Under the pieces are notes generated by a model that was not told where the DNA came from, did no database searches, and saw only the letters and a program-made list of their open reading frames with translations. A program made the position numbers and the translations under genes. This document shows positions 1 to 9,750 of a stretch of 64,000 nucleotides of DNA, piece after piece; within the stretch, counting starts at the first letter, position 1; each line of letters opens with the position of its first letter. Source of the DNA: Bacteroidota bacterium (lineage in GTDB: Bacteria; Bacteroidota; Bacteroidia; Chitinophagales; Chitinophagaceae); NCBI GenBank assembly GCA_022708055.1, contig JAKIZK010000002.1:40119-104118 (forward strand). Direction: 5' to 3'.

Positions 1-764
1 GCAACGCTAAAATATCCCGCCATCAAATCATTGGAATACAAACGAAGTATAAAAAGGTTTCCATATTGCATCAGGTTCATGGTTAGATTGGCTGCGGTAA
101 CCGGTGCCCCTTCTATCAATAATCTCTTTATTTCCTTCAAAGAACAACCCAAGGCTTTCAAATGATACCGATTGACAATAAAAACAGAAGCAGCAATGGC
201 TGTTATGATATTTCCCAAACCCAGAAAAAATATAAAAAGAGAAGTATGATCCGGCCTGCTGATAAATAAAAAGACCAGCAACACAAATAATATTTTTGAA
301 AGCAATAATGCGGCAGCCATCCATTGCAGTTTTTCCATACCCTGAAAAAACCAAGAGGGCAATAAGGCCTGGCCGGGCACAAACACAAATGCAAGTGCAT
401 ATAAAATAAAATGCTGTTGAATAAAAGAAAATATCAGCGATAATAAAAGGAGTAAAAAAAAACCAACACTACATAAAATAATTCTGAGATAAATACTGTG
501 GTAAAAAAGTTTCGAAAGCTTTTCTGTATCCGTTCTGTTTTGTGCCACAGAACGGGAGCCCGTCTGTCCATATCCATATTCTGCAAGGGTTGACAATAAA
601 AACATAACCACTTGCGCTACGGCAACCAAACCAAAGTTTTCAATGCCAATTTTTATAATGACAAAGGGAACTACCAGTAATTGCAACAATGCATTGATCC
701 CTTGCGCCAGGGTTAATGAAAAAAAATTCCGGAAAACCAGTTTGTTATTTACAAGTTCCTTCAC
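1..764 (-). CDS. Oligosaccharide flippase (Wzx-like), 3' end outside the window
   Basis: The minus-strand frame is open from a GTG at 764 to the window edge, so the C-terminal part is missing. The translation begins VKELVNNKLVFRNFFSLTLA and continues through several hydrophobic segments and LAEYGYGQTGSRSVAQ, as in polysaccharide biosynthesis flippases that move undecaprenyl-linked sugars across the inner membrane. A TGA lies six codons upstream in frame and no ATG lies between, so GTG is the best start. The gene begins 42 bases after the DUF3089 lipoprotein gene and is probably cotranscribed with it. The family is clear from the N-terminal half; the substrate cannot be told. Confidence 0.8.
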   Translation of the reverse strand, partial: MKELVNNKLVFRNFFSLTLAQGINALLQLLVVPFVIIKIGIENFGLVAVAQVVMFLLSTLAEYGYGQTGSRSVAQNRTDTEKLSKLFYHSIYLRIILCSVGFFLLLLLSLIFSFIQQHFILYALAFVFVPGQALLPSWFFQGMEKLQWMAAALLLSKILFVLLVFLFISRPDHTSLFIFFLGLGNIITAIAASVFIVNRYHLKALGCSLKEIKRLLIEGAPVTAANLTMNLMQYGNLFILRLYSNDLMAGYFSV

Positions 765-806
765 CGTTTGCGAAGTTAAGCCCGCATTTCAGCGATATAG
801 AAAATA

Positions 807-1832
807 TTATTGCTTCCAAAAAGCCATAATCCGTTGTCGAATATTTTCTCTAAGATTTACATAAAATAAATTGATGTCGCCTACATGATAGTTTTTGGTA
901 AAGTAGAAAAAGCTTCCGGGAAATTTTGGCTTTGATACATACAGCAAGGCATTACTGATTTGTGCATCGGTTGTTGATTTATATATTTTATTAAAATCTC
1001 GCAACACAGATCCTTTATTTTCTTTTTTATCTGCGTAAGTGGTTTCGGTACTCCAGTTGAGTGGATTGGTAACCCAGGAGTTGCCGTTTTCATTTTTTAA
1101 ATACACAGGATTGTATCCTTTGCGATAGGTTCTCCAACCACAAACACAACCGGTTTGCAGCGAGTCTTTACATACGGTAATGCTCGTAAAATAATTTTTG
1201 GGTATGGCCCAACCTAAAATGTAAGCCACTACCAGACGATTGGCCAGGGGTTTGTCTTCAAAATATTCATTCAATAATTTTTCGGCAAGCAGTGCACCCT
1301 GGCTATGCCCGGCAATAATGATGGGGCGGCCATTGTTCCAGTTTTTTAAATAATATTCAAATGCATTTTTTAAATCTTCATAAGCAGTATCCAACGCATG
1401 ATCTGCATACTTGTCTCTTTTAAAAAAAGTACTGATATGTGCTTGTCGGTAGCGGGGCGCAAACACACGACACTGTTCATTAAACACACTTGCCTGATAT
1501 AACACTGGATAATAATCGGTTTTGGCATTCAACAAAGCATCATCAATAGCTGCATTTATTTCTTTTTTAGTACCGGTATAGGTGGTGGGATGCAAATAAA
1601 AAACATCTACCATTGAATCTTTATACTCAGAATTTATTAATGGTAAAGGCACACTATCTGATGGGTCGTGCTTCCAGGGGTGAGCCGCCCAGTAATTTAG
1701 GTTGCTATATTCCGGCCTGCCATCAGCACTTTTAAAATTGTAAAATTTCTTATAAGGCAGGTATTTATTGGAACAAGAAAAAAGAAAAACCGAGAAAATA
1801 AATAAGATTAATGCGATATAAAAATTTTTCAA
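807..1832 (-). CDS. DUF3089 family alpha/beta-hydrolase lipoprotein
   Basis: 341 residues. The N-terminus MKNFYIALILFIFSVFLFSC is a lipoprotein signal with the lipid-bearing Cys at residue 20. A GHSQG nucleophile elbow near residue 177 and the family stretch VDVFYLHPTTYTGTKK identify a DUF3089 serine hydrolase. Its substrate is unknown. The start is TTG (1832-1830); it fits because it gives an ideal lipoprotein signal and no ATG is nearby. The flippase gene follows on the same strand. Envelope location is inferred from the signal. Confidence 0.82.
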   Translation of the reverse strand: MKNFYIALILFIFSVFLFSCSNKYLPYKKFYNFKSADGRPEYSNLNYWAAHPWKHDPSDSVPLPLINSEYKDSMVDVFYLHPTTYTGTKKEINAAIDDALLNAKTDYYPVLYQASVFNEQCRVFAPRYRQAHISTFFKRDKYADHALDTAYEDLKNAFEYYLKNWNNGRPIIIAGHSQGALLAEKLLNEYFEDKPLANRLVVAYILGWAIPKNYFTSITVCKDSLQTGCVCGWRTYRKGYNPVYLKNENGNSWVTNPLNWSTETTYADKKENKGSVLRDFNKIYKSTTDAQISNALLYVSKPKFPGSFFYFTKNYHVGDINLFYVNLRENIRQRIMAFWKQ

Positions 1833-2006
1833 ATTGTTGGTTTTTAAATGAGTTTCCGGAAAAATGGTTGTCCGAAAATAAGTAGAATGAAAATATTATT
1901 AAAAATATTCTTCTTTAATTTTATTTATAACTTATTCGTTTTCAATACATAATTTAAAGTTAACCTAAAAATTAGCAAAGGTTGAAAATAAAAACTGGTA
2001 CTTTAT

Positions 2007-2038
2007 TTTGCATAGTACCGTATATCGCCTTAGTTTTG
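2007..2038 (+). promoter_or_regulatory. Bacteroidota-type promoter of the padR-pspC operon
   Basis: TTTG at 2007-2010 and TAGTTTTG at 2031-2038 match the -33/-7 consensus of this phylum with a 20-base spacer. GGTAC (1997-2001), GTACC (2015-2019) and GTACT (2038-2042) overlap it and could be operator half-sites for the PadR product. Transcription would begin around 2044, leaving a leader of roughly 22 bases. Confidence 0.65.
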
Positions 2039-2066
2039 TACTGTCAATTGATAAAATAGCAAGGAA

Positions 2067-2420
2067 ATGAATATAGAAAATACACAGAGCCAGATGCGCA
2101 AAGGGATTTTGGAGTTTTGCATTCTCTCCATCATCCGTCGTGGTGAAGCCTACCCCAGCGATATTGTTGAAGAAATGAAGTCGGTCAATCTTCAAATATT
2201 GGAAGGTACATTGTATCCACTGCTTACCCGACTCAAAAATGCAGATATGCTTACCTACCGATGGGTAGAAAGTAACTCCGGCCCGCCAAGAAAATATTTT
2301 ATGCTGACAGAAAAAGGAGAAACCTTTTATAAAGAACTGGAACAAACCTGGAATGAACTTTCAAATGGTGTAAACAGTTTGGCAAATAAAAAACCCGACG
2401 AACCTTTAACCAACCAATAA
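2067..2420 (+). CDS. PadR family transcriptional regulator
   Basis: 117 residues, the normal size for a short PadR repressor. The winged-helix signature is visible as KGILEFCILSIIRRGEAYPS, LEGTLYPLLTRLKNADMLTY and the wing GPPRKYFMLTEKGE. PadR proteins bind as dimers to palindromes, commonly at their own promoter. The gene lies 30 bases before the PspC-domain gene, a pairing frequent in Bacteroidota, so it probably regulates that envelope-stress-type operon. The effector is unknown. Confidence 0.9.
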   Translation: MNIENTQSQMRKGILEFCILSIIRRGEAYPSDIVEEMKSVNLQILEGTLYPLLTRLKNADMLTYRWVESNSGPPRKYFMLTEKGETFYKELEQTWNELSNGVNSLANKKPDEPLTNQ

Positions 2421-2450
2421 TAAAAACCTACTCAACCAAAAAAATTTAAA

Positions 2451-4643
2451 ATGAAAAAGATCATCAACATAAACCTGAGTGGACGGGTAATACCGATAGA
2501 AGACAGTGCTTATGAAAAACTACAGGCTTATATCGAAAGTCTTCGCCGCTATTTTGCACATGAAGAAGGTCGCGATGAAATCATCAACGACATTGAAGCC
2601 CGACTGGCCGAGCTGATGAGCGAAAAAATAAGATTAGGCTCAGGTGCTATTACTGATGCTGATGTGAGTGAAATGATTGCTTCCATGGGAACCATTGAAG
2701 ATTTTGAAGCGGCAGATAAAGAAACCGGTGAGTCATCTTCATCAAAATCAAATAGCAATCAGACGTACACCAACTATAACAAACCCAGAGGTAGATTGTA
2801 CCGCGACAATAACGATAAATTTATTGGCGGTGTGTGTAGTGGTATTGCTTCTTATTTTAATATTGATCCCGTAGTAGTCAGGTTATTGTTTGCCATACTT
2901 GCTTTTGCAACAGGCTTAGGATTCTTAGCCTATATTATTTTATGGATTGTATTACCTCCAAAAGATCTGGAAGGTTATTCGGGCAGAAGATTATATCGTA
3001 ATCCAGATGATAAAATGATTGCCGGAGTAGCGGGCGGATTGGGTGCTTATTTTCATAAAAGTGCAAATACCATACGGCTCATATTTGCAGCGCCGATATT
3101 GCTCAATTTAATCATCAGCATACTTTCCGGGTTTCGATTTCACAGCGATTTCGACTTTAAATTAAGTGTAGGTATCGGTTCCTTTACCGGAACATTTATT
3201 TTGGCTTATATTATTTTATGGATTGTACTTCCAGAAGCCGGCAGTGATTATCAAAAAATGGAAATGCGGGGAGAAACGGTGGATGTAAACCGTATTCGTC
3301 AAAATGTAAAGGAAAGTATGGAAGGTATGAAGGACCGAATGCAGGAATGGGGCAAGGAAGTAAAAGAAACGGCACAAAATTTTGGAACCCGTGCAAAAGA
3401 ATTTACCACCAATAAAGGTAGTGCTTTTGCAAATGAAGTAAGAGATACGGCACGCCGGTCTAATAATGGTGTCGGGCATATCATCGGTGTTCTTTTTAAA
3501 GCCTTCTTACTTTTTGTAGTCGGCTGTATTGCCTTTGGTTTGTTTGTAGCTCTAATTGCTTTAATATTTAGCGGTGCTGCCTGGTGGCCTGTTAATAATT
3601 TTTTGTGGACTAGCAAAAGTCAACAACTTTATGCATGGGGCACACTTATTTTCTTCTTAGGTGTTCCACTCATAGGTTTTATTGTGTGGGTTATCAGAAG
3701 AGTCATAAAAGTTCGCTCTCGCAATAATTATCTGGGATGGACATTTGGTGGTCTGTGGGTTCTGGGTTGGATATGTGCCGTATTATTTGCTTCCAGCATT
3801 TCCAATGATTTCAATTACTGGAAGAATGATGGCGGAAAAGAAATTACAATCACGCAGCCTGCCAATGGAAAAATGATAGTAGCCGTAACAGCTGCCGAGC
3901 TGGAGCAAACCAGAAGCAGATGGTGGAATGATGATAATGATGGGTGGAGTTTGACACCCGATACCTTGCGCCTTTCCACTGTAAAAATTGATGAAGTAGT
4001 TCCCAGTTTGGATGGTAATTATCACGTTATTATCAAAAAATACAGCTATGGCCGTTCGGCCGAAGAAGCTTACAACAGAGCCATTGCCATTCAGTACAAT
4101 GTAAATTATAAAGACAGTATTCTTGATTTGGGAAATGGATATGCTATCAGCAAGGATAAAAAATTCCGTTTTCAACAGGTGCATATTCAAATACAAGTGC
4201 CGGTAGGCAAAAAAATCCGCTTTGATGAGTCGGTTGCAGAAAAACTAAGTCAGGTTAATTTTAAAATCAAACGCAGGCTACATAAAAATGTAGGTATAGA
4301 AATAGAAGACGAACACGAGTGGAGAAACCGATTTGAATATGAAACCGACGTTGATTACATAATGGGCGAAGATAAACAACTACATCGCCCCGATGGTAAA
4401 GCGGTTGATGAAATCAAAATAAAGAGATACGATGATTCAAATGATTCAATTGAAAATCAGAAAGAAATTGAAGAATTAAGAAACAGGCAAAAACAAGACA
4501 GTATGAAAATAAAAAAACTGGAAGAAAAACAAAAATTACTTCAAAATAATTCCGGCACATTTATTAATAACAAAGTAAACGAAACAGAAACGGCATATAG
4601 CATTAGTCCTTCGCCTGTATCATCCGCCACCATTTTATTTTAA
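2451..4643 (+). CDS. Membrane protein with two PspC domains
   Basis: 730 residues. An acidic N-terminal region (residues 1-100) is followed by two PspC domains, about 116-171 (DKFIGGVCSGIASYFNIDP, ending LAYIILWIVLP) and 178-262 (DDKMIAGVAGGLGAYFHKS, again ending LAYIILWIVLP). An amphipathic helical stretch, three more hydrophobic segments (about 345-450), a soluble domain and a terminal coiled coil rich in Lys and Glu follow. PspC proteins belong to phage-shock-type membrane stress responses; the exact role here is unknown. It is cotranscribed with padR. Confidence 0.85.
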   Translation: MKKIININLSGRVIPIEDSAYEKLQAYIESLRRYFAHEEGRDEIINDIEARLAELMSEKIRLGSGAITDADVSEMIASMGTIEDFEAADKETGESSSSKSNSNQTYTNYNKPRGRLYRDNNDKFIGGVCSGIASYFNIDPVVVRLLFAILAFATGLGFLAYIILWIVLPPKDLEGYSGRRLYRNPDDKMIAGVAGGLGAYFHKSANTIRLIFAAPILLNLIISILSGFRFHSDFDFKLSVGIGSFTGTFILAYIILWIVLPEAGSDYQKMEMRGETVDVNRIRQNVKESMEGMKDRMQEWGKEVKETAQNFGTRAKEFTTNKGSAFANEVRDTARRSNNGVGHIIGVLFKAFLLFVVGCIAFGLFVALIALIFSGAAWWPVNNFLWTSKSQQLYAWGTLIFFLGVPLIGFIVWVIRRVIKVRSRNNYLGWTFGGLWVLGWICAVLFASSISNDFNYWKNDGGKEITITQPANGKMIVAVTAAELEQTRSRWWNDDNDGWSLTPDTLRLSTVKIDEVVPSLDGNYHVIIKKYSYGRSAEEAYNRAIAIQYNVNYKDSILDLGNGYAISKDKKFRFQQVHIQIQVPVGKKIRFDESVAEKLSQVNFKIKRRLHKNVGIEIEDEHEWRNRFEYETDVDYIMGEDKQLHRPDGKAVDEIKIKRYDDSNDSIENQKEIEELRNRQKQDSMKIKKLEEKQKLLQNNSGTFINNKVNETETAYSISPSPVSSATILF

Positions 4644-4693
4644 TAACCCTTTGGTTGGGTACATCTCCACCTTTTTAAAAGCGAGATAAGAAC

Positions 4694-4725
4694 AAGCCTC
4701 CTTCATATTTTGAAGGGGGCTTTTT
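4694..4725 (+). terminator. Rho-independent terminator after the pspC-domain gene
   Basis: AAGCCTCCTTCA pairs with TGAAGGGGGCTT (one G-T wobble) around a four-base loop and is followed by a T run. It lies about 50 bases after the stop codon and abuts the gcvT promoter. Confidence 0.8.
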
Positions 4726-4727
4726 GT

Positions 4728-4735
4728 TACATTTG
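4728..4735 (+). promoter_or_regulatory. -7 box of the gcvT promoter
   Basis: TACATTTG is a perfect TAnnTTTG box, 30 bases before the gcvT ATG. The nearest TTTTG (4708-4712) lies in the terminator loop and right arm only 15 bases upstream, so the -33 element is weak or absent. Confidence 0.5.
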
Positions 4736-4765
4736 CCTCCAAATAAACCAAGTACAAAAAAATTT

Positions 4766-5872
4766 ATGAAGAACACTCCTTTTACTAATAAACATATTGC
4801 ACTGGGTGCAAAAATGGCTGCATTTGCCGGATACAATATGCCCATTTCTTATACAGGCATCAATGATGAACACGCAGCGGTAAGAAAAAATGCAGGCATT
4901 TTTGATGTAAGCCACATGGGAGAATTTATCCTGAAAGGATCAAATGCTTTGGATTTGATACAGCGTGTAACCAGCAATGATGCAGCAAAATTGAAGGCAG
5001 GCCAGGTACAATATAGTTGCTTGCCCAATAACAACGGGGGTATTGTTGATGACCTGCTTGTTTATTGTCTGGAAGTACACGACCCTGCCAAAAGCGAATC
5101 GGGTGCATATATGCTTGTCGTAAATGCTTCTAACATAGAAAAGGATTGGAACTGGATTCAGCAGTTCAATAACAAATCTGTAGAGATGCATAACATATCC
5201 GACAAAACAGGATTGCTTGCTGTACAAGGCCCACATGCAACCAGAATATTACAGCCTCTTACAGATATCGATCTATTGAACATGAAGTATTACACATTTG
5301 AAAAAGGAAGTTTTGCGGGAGTCAGCAACGTACTCATCAGCGCTACCGGATATACAGGTGCCGGCGGGGTAGAAATTTATTTTGAGAACAAAGAAAATGA
5401 TGCAGATAAAATTTGGGATGCCATTTTTAAAGCAGGCGAGCCATATGGGTTAAAACCGGCAGGCCTTGGTGCCAGAGATACACTGAGACTTGAAATGGGA
5501 TTTTGTCTTTATGGGAATGATATTGATGACACGACTTCGCCCATTGAAGCCGGACTGGGTTGGATAACTAAGTTTACAAAAGATTTTAACTCAAAAGCCA
5601 TTTTTGAAAAACAGAAAGCGGAAGGACCCATAAGAAAGCTCGCGGGATTTGAACTTTTAGAAAAAGGAATACCCCGACATGGATATGAAATAAAAAATAC
5701 ATCCGGTGAAACAATAGGTCGGGTAACATCCGGCACTCAGTCGCCCAGCCTGGGTAAAGCCATTGGACTCGGGTATGTACTTAGCGCATCGGCCGCTATT
5801 GATACGGAAATATTCATACAAGTAAGAGATAAAATGCTGAAAGCAAAAGTGGTGAAACTTCCTTTTGCATAA
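4766..5872 (+). CDS. gcvT: Aminomethyltransferase, glycine cleavage T protein
   Basis: 368 residues, full length for GcvT, which moves the methylene group from the aminomethyl-lipoyl H protein to tetrahydrofolate in glycine cleavage. Hallmarks are [48 protein letters not shown] and [19 protein letters not shown]. The frame is open back to 4724, but ATG 4766 is chosen because the upstream 14 residues overlap the promoter and the family begins with [14 protein letters not shown] sequence. It is a single-gene unit; gcvP and gcvH are not in the window. Confidence 0.95.
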   Translation: MKNTPFTNKHIALGAKMAAFAGYNMPISYTGINDEHAAVRKNAGIFDVSHMGEFILKGSNALDLIQRVTSNDAAKLKAGQVQYSCLPNNNGGIVDDLLVYCLEVHDPAKSESGAYMLVVNASNIEKDWNWIQQFNNKSVEMHNISDKTGLLAVQGPHATRILQPLTDIDLLNMKYYTFEKGSFAGVSNVLISATGYTGAGGVEIYFENKENDADKIWDAIFKAGEPYGLKPAGLGARDTLRLEMGFCLYGNDIDDTTSPIEAGLGWITKFTKDFNSKAIFEKQKAEGPIRKLAGFELLEKGIPRHGYEIKNTSGETIGRVTSGTQSPSLGKAIGLGYVLSASAAIDTEIFIQVRDKMLKAKVVKLPFA

Positions 5873-5946
5873 TTTTTGAAAGCCGGTTGAAGTAATTTTC
5901 TTTTATTGCTGATGTATTTTTAATGCGGAATTTTATTTCTATTGAT

Positions 5947-6423
5947 ATGCCTACAATCCATCTCACTACATTTATTGCAGCGCCGGCGCAGGTAGTTTTT
6001 GATCTATGCCGGCATATTGGGCTGCACAAAGAGTCAATGGAGCGATATGGCGAAGATGCGGTAGCCGGCACCCGCTTTGGGCTAATAGAAAAAGATGAAA
6101 CGGTAACCTGGAAGGCTAAACATTTTTTTAAAACCCGTTTGCTGCGTGTAAAGATTACGGAGATGAAAAAATATGAAACTTTTACTGATGAGCAATTGCA
6201 GGGCGATTTTAAGATGATGAAACATGAAAATCATTTTAAACCTTGCGACAATGGCACTATTCTTATCAATCTTTTTCATTTTGAAACACCTTATGGTTTT
6301 TTAGGAAAATGGTTCAACCAATTGTATCTCACCCGCTATATGAAAAATATGCTGGAACAGCGAAATGAGTTCATTAAGAAAATTGCTGAAGGCGAAAGGT
6401 GGAAAGTGGTGTTGAGAGATTAG
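5947..6423 (+). CDS. START/SRPBCC-fold ligand-binding protein
   Basis: 158 residues from ATG 5947; an in-frame ATG at 5923 would add eight residues not expected of the fold. The start TIHLTTFIAAPAQVVFDLCR is the classical opening strand and helix of SRPBCC proteins, and the pattern DAVAGTRFGLIEKDETVTWKA followed by an FHFETPYGFLG strand fits the family. These proteins form a hydrophobic cavity for a small ligand. No catalytic residues or ligand can be named. The Bacteroidota members are a conserved but uncharacterised branch. Confidence 0.75.
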   Translation: MPTIHLTTFIAAPAQVVFDLCRHIGLHKESMERYGEDAVAGTRFGLIEKDETVTWKAKHFFKTRLLRVKITEMKKYETFTDEQLQGDFKMMKHENHFKPCDNGTILINLFHFETPYGFLGKWFNQLYLTRYMKNMLEQRNEFIKKIAEGERWKVVLRD

Positions 6424-6551
6424 TCTGAAAGCTTTGATAATATATTTTCCGTTAAGGTTATTTTACCTTTTTGAATTACGCCCAAAACATCTTAATGGTT
6501 AAATAAAAAAATATCACCCAATTTATTATAAACAAATTTCGCTTTCAACTC

Positions 6552-6911
6552 ATGACGAAAATAAACATAAAAGAAAAATTTTCATTGTTCGCAGAACATT
6601 GGTCGCCTAAAATTGTTGGCGAATTAAATGGGCAGCAAGTAAAGCTTGCGAAATTAAAAGGTGAATTTGTCTGGCATCAACATGAGAATGAAGATGAACT
6701 TTTTATGGTTGTAAAAGGTTCTCTCACCATTGAGTTTAGAGACAAAGCCGTAACAATTAATGAGAATGAATTTATTATAGTACCAAAAAATGTAGCGCAT
6801 AAACCTGTTGCTAAGGAAGAAGTGTGGGTGCTTTTGTTTGAGCCTGCAACCACAGTAAATACCGGCAATGCCAATGGAAAATTTACAAAAGAAAATTTAG
6901 AAAGAATTTAA
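6552..6911 (+). CDS. Small cupin-domain protein
   Basis: 119 residues forming a single cupin barrel. Motif 1 is visible as WHQHENEDELFMVVKGSLTI, with HxH and a downstream Glu as metal ligands; motif 2 is FIIVPKNVAHKPVA with the last His ligand. Such proteins bind a divalent metal and may be isomerases, oxygenases or sensors. It stands alone between a START-like gene and the convergent copper oxidase gene, so context gives no substrate. Confidence 0.85.
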   Translation: MTKINIKEKFSLFAEHWSPKIVGELNGQQVKLAKLKGEFVWHQHENEDELFMVVKGSLTIEFRDKAVTINENEFIIVPKNVAHKPVAKEEVWVLLFEPATTVNTGNANGKFTKENLERI

Positions 6912-6978
6912 TCTGGCTGTTAATTACTTAATTACGCTCTTCAGAAATTATCATTTAAAAAAATGCTGCGCCTTTTCT

Positions 6979-9228
6979 TTAATAACTTATCACCAGGCCA
7001 ACACCCCAGCCCATATCGCTGTCGTAATGTGTACGGATACTGAAGTTTTTTGTGAAGATGTATTTTAGGTCAGCCATGTATTCCAAATCTGTATTCAGCA
7101 TAAAGCCTGCCCGCAGTCTTTTCGAAACAGGAATATCTTCCCGCATCAGTTGCAGACGCACAATGCCATGGTGATATACTTCTGCCTGAAAATTGACCAA
7201 CATGGGAAGCAGGTAATTAAAACCAAGGCTAAATGCGGCACGATTATCTTTTTCATTCTTTTGCCCAAAAATATTTTTTTCATGTTCATCTATTCCCATT
7301 TTCCGGTAACGCCAGTCAAAACCTATAAAGGGCATGAACCATTGATTTTTTCCGATATACCTTCCCAGGTGCGTTTCGGTTTCATATCCGTGCATATCGT
7401 TGTAACCTAACCGCCATTCTGTACCCACACTCCACCTTGCATTTTGCAACATCCATGCGCCATCATTGCCATTAATGGCAAAATCATTTTGAATCATGAA
7501 GTGGGGCATATTACTTTCACGCTGCAACATGTTATAGGCTTTCTCTTTATCGGGCAAATAAGGGTTTTGATAATTGTCCACTGCAAACACCCTGTTCATA
7601 CCCGCCATCATGTGATAAAGAATATGACAATGAAAAAACCAATCGCCCTCTTTGTTCGCCTGAAATTCAATCGTGTCGGTTTCCATGGGCATAATGTCTA
7701 ATACGTTTTTCAAAGGAGCATAATCTCCTTGCCCGTTTAATACCCTAAAATCAAAACCATGCAAATGCATCGGATGGCGCATCATTGAATTATTATATAA
7801 AACAATTCTAAGTATCTCCCCTTTCTTCACCGGGATTTTATCTGTTTCAGAAAGCACTTTGTTGTCCATGCTCCACACATAGCGGTTCATATTGCCGGTG
7901 AGTGTAAATTTTAATTCTTTGACAGGTACATCTTTCGGTAGCGTCGTTTTTTTCGGTGATTTAATCATTGCATAATTCAATGTAACAATATCTTTCGGCA
8001 CCGGATGCATGGAATGATCTGCATTTTCCATATTCATGCCATCCATACTTTTCCTTTTTTCTTCGCCAGTAATCTCAGGGTACATCACATTGTTCATATC
8101 CATTTGTTGCAGGCTCATACTCATGCCCATATCATCCATCTCGCCATTCATCTTCATCATGTCATTCATCATCTTCATCCCATCAAAATATTTCAGTTTT
8201 GGTAAGGCTCCGATATGCTTTTTTACTCCATTACCCAAAAAATAGCTGGCAGATTGGGTGCGGTCTTCCGTGGTAGCCATCAGTTCATACGACTTATTAT
8301 TTTCCGGGATTGTCAATACAATATCATAGGTTTCAGAAACGGCAATCAACAACCGGTCCACTTCTACCGGCTCCACATCATTGCCATCATTGGCAACCAC
8401 TGTTATTTTTCCGCCGGCATAGCGCAACCAGAAATAAGATGAGGCGCCACCATTTGAAACCTGCAAGCGTATTTTATCACTGCCTTTAATTGGTTTGCCA
8501 TTAATGGTGTCGAGGGAAGAAATATTTTTTCCATTCATCAGCACTTTTTCATAATACACATCGCTGACATCCATTGCCAGCATGCGTTTCCACTCATTGG
8601 TGAGTTTTGTTTTGAAATGCCCGCTGCGTATGGCTTCTGCATAACTCTGGGTGGAGCCTTTCTTAATCGCAAACCAATCGTTGGCGTTGTGCAACATGCG
8701 GTGTATGTTGTTGGGGTTCAGGTTTGTCCATTCACTAAGGATTACCGGAAGTGTTGGCAAATCATCAATCCCTTTTCTGAAAGTAGAGTCATCTGTTTTT
8801 TTATGGATAATAAAATTTCCATACATGCCTATCTGTTCCTGCAAACCTGAATGGGAATGATACCAATGTGTACCATTTTGAATAATAGGAAACCGGTATG
8901 TATAAATGGTTCCCGGTCGTATAGGTTGTTGAGTGAGATAAGGTACACCATCTTCTTTATTCGGAACAAAAACACCGTGCCAGTGCAGCGATGTATTTTC
9001 TTGCAATAAATTGTGCACAACAATTTCCGCCGTATCGCCTTCCGTAAATTCCAGTGTAGGCATGGGTATTTGCCCGTTTACTGCAATTGCCCTTTTTTCT
9101 TTACCGGCATAATTGACGATGGTATCTTTTACATACAAATTGTAGTGAACGATTTTCTGTGCAAAACTTTTTTGTACAAAAAGCAGCGTAATAATAACTG
9201 CAATGATTTTGTATGCACGGATATGCAT
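6979..9228 (-). CDS. Multicopper oxidase with Met-rich insert and C-terminal CopB-like barrel domain
   Basis: 749 residues with signal peptide MHIRAYKIIAVIITLLFVQK, cleaved after SFAQ. All four copper motifs are present: SLHWHGVF, HWYHSHSG, MRHPMHLHGFDF and FFHCHILYHMMAGM. A Met/His-rich insert (about residues 350-410, including MKMMNDMMKMNGEMDDMGM) resembles the copper-binding segment of CueO/PcoA-type cuprous oxidases. After residue 560 the protein changes to alternating strands ending in GWGVGLVISY, like a CopB/PcoB outer-membrane barrel. Predicted role: periplasmic oxidation of Cu(I). It is the last gene of the chaperone-DUF3347 operon. Confidence 0.9.
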   Translation of the reverse strand: MHIRAYKIIAVIITLLFVQKSFAQKIVHYNLYVKDTIVNYAGKEKRAIAVNGQIPMPTLEFTEGDTAEIVVHNLLQENTSLHWHGVFVPNKEDGVPYLTQQPIRPGTIYTYRFPIIQNGTHWYHSHSGLQEQIGMYGNFIIHKKTDDSTFRKGIDDLPTLPVILSEWTNLNPNNIHRMLHNANDWFAIKKGSTQSYAEAIRSGHFKTKLTNEWKRMLAMDVSDVYYEKVLMNGKNISSLDTINGKPIKGSDKIRLQVSNGGASSYFWLRYAGGKITVVANDGNDVEPVEVDRLLIAVSETYDIVLTIPENNKSYELMATTEDRTQSASYFLGNGVKKHIGALPKLKYFDGMKMMNDMMKMNGEMDDMGMSMSLQQMDMNNVMYPEITGEEKRKSMDGMNMENADHSMHPVPKDIVTLNYAMIKSPKKTTLPKDVPVKELKFTLTGNMNRYVWSMDNKVLSETDKIPVKKGEILRIVLYNNSMMRHPMHLHGFDFRVLNGQGDYAPLKNVLDIMPMETDTIEFQANKEGDWFFHCHILYHMMAGMNRVFAVDNYQNPYLPDKEKAYNMLQRESNMPHFMIQNDFAINGNDGAWMLQNARWSVGTEWRLGYNDMHGYETETHLGRYIGKNQWFMPFIGFDWRYRKMGIDEHEKNIFGQKNEKDNRAAFSLGFNYLLPMLVNFQAEVYHHGIVRLQLMREDIPVSKRLRAGFMLNTDLEYMADLKYIFTKNFSIRTHYDSDMGWGVGLVISY

Positions 9229-9297
9229 TGTATAATTTGCTTTGGATAAAAGAAATTAAAAAAGCGTACTTCCCGGCTACGCTTTAGATGATATTTT

Positions 9298-9741
9298 TTA
9301 TTCTTTTGTTTCTACCACTTTGCCACAGCTCAACATAGATGCACCATAGTATGGGTTTTCAATTTTCTTTTCAAAACTCATCCAATAGCCTTTTGCCATC
9401 GGGCAATATTGATAATATACAGGCTGGCTTATTTTTTCTGCATTTTTTACAAACGACCAAAATGATATAGAAAAGTCTTTAAATGCATTTCGCTGGCCCT
9501 TCAAATCAGTTGACTTCATAAGTGTTTCAGCAGTTTTTAGCACCTCGGTCCTTAGGGCAAAATCTTCTCCTTCATTCACTAATGTATAAAAATCATTAAT
9601 AGCATCAGATGTAGCTTTGGTATCGCTTTTTACCAATGCTTTTTTAATGACGATATAACTGTTCAACATTTGATCGGCGTTTTGAGCAAATGCTGAACAG
9701 CCAAACAACATTAGCGCCATTGCGAAGATTGCTTTTTTCAT
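9298..9741 (-). CDS. DUF3347 periplasmic protein
   Basis: 147 residues with a signal peptide ending CSAFAQ. The body is helical (ADQMLNSYIVIKKALVKSDT) and ends in YYQYCPMAKGYWMSFEKKI with a final LSCGKVVE. The spaced YCPMA and SCG elements are the DUF3347 signature, also found in CusB-type adaptors, where the Cys, Met and His residues may bind Cu(I). It lies between a copper chaperone and a multicopper oxidase, 9 bases after the chaperone gene, so a role in periplasmic copper handling is likely but unproven. Confidence 0.85.
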   Translation of the reverse strand: MKKAIFAMALMLFGCSAFAQNADQMLNSYIVIKKALVKSDTKATSDAINDFYTLVNEGEDFALRTEVLKTAETLMKSTDLKGQRNAFKDFSISFWSFVKNAEKISQPVYYQYCPMAKGYWMSFEKKIENPYYGASMLSCGKVVETKE

Positions 9742-9750
9742 TTTGAGTGT

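Noticed and set aside
28..400. Two overlapping minus-strand frames of 108 and 65 codons
   Set aside because: They are shadows of the flippase gene, whose frame is open from GTG 764 to the window edge.
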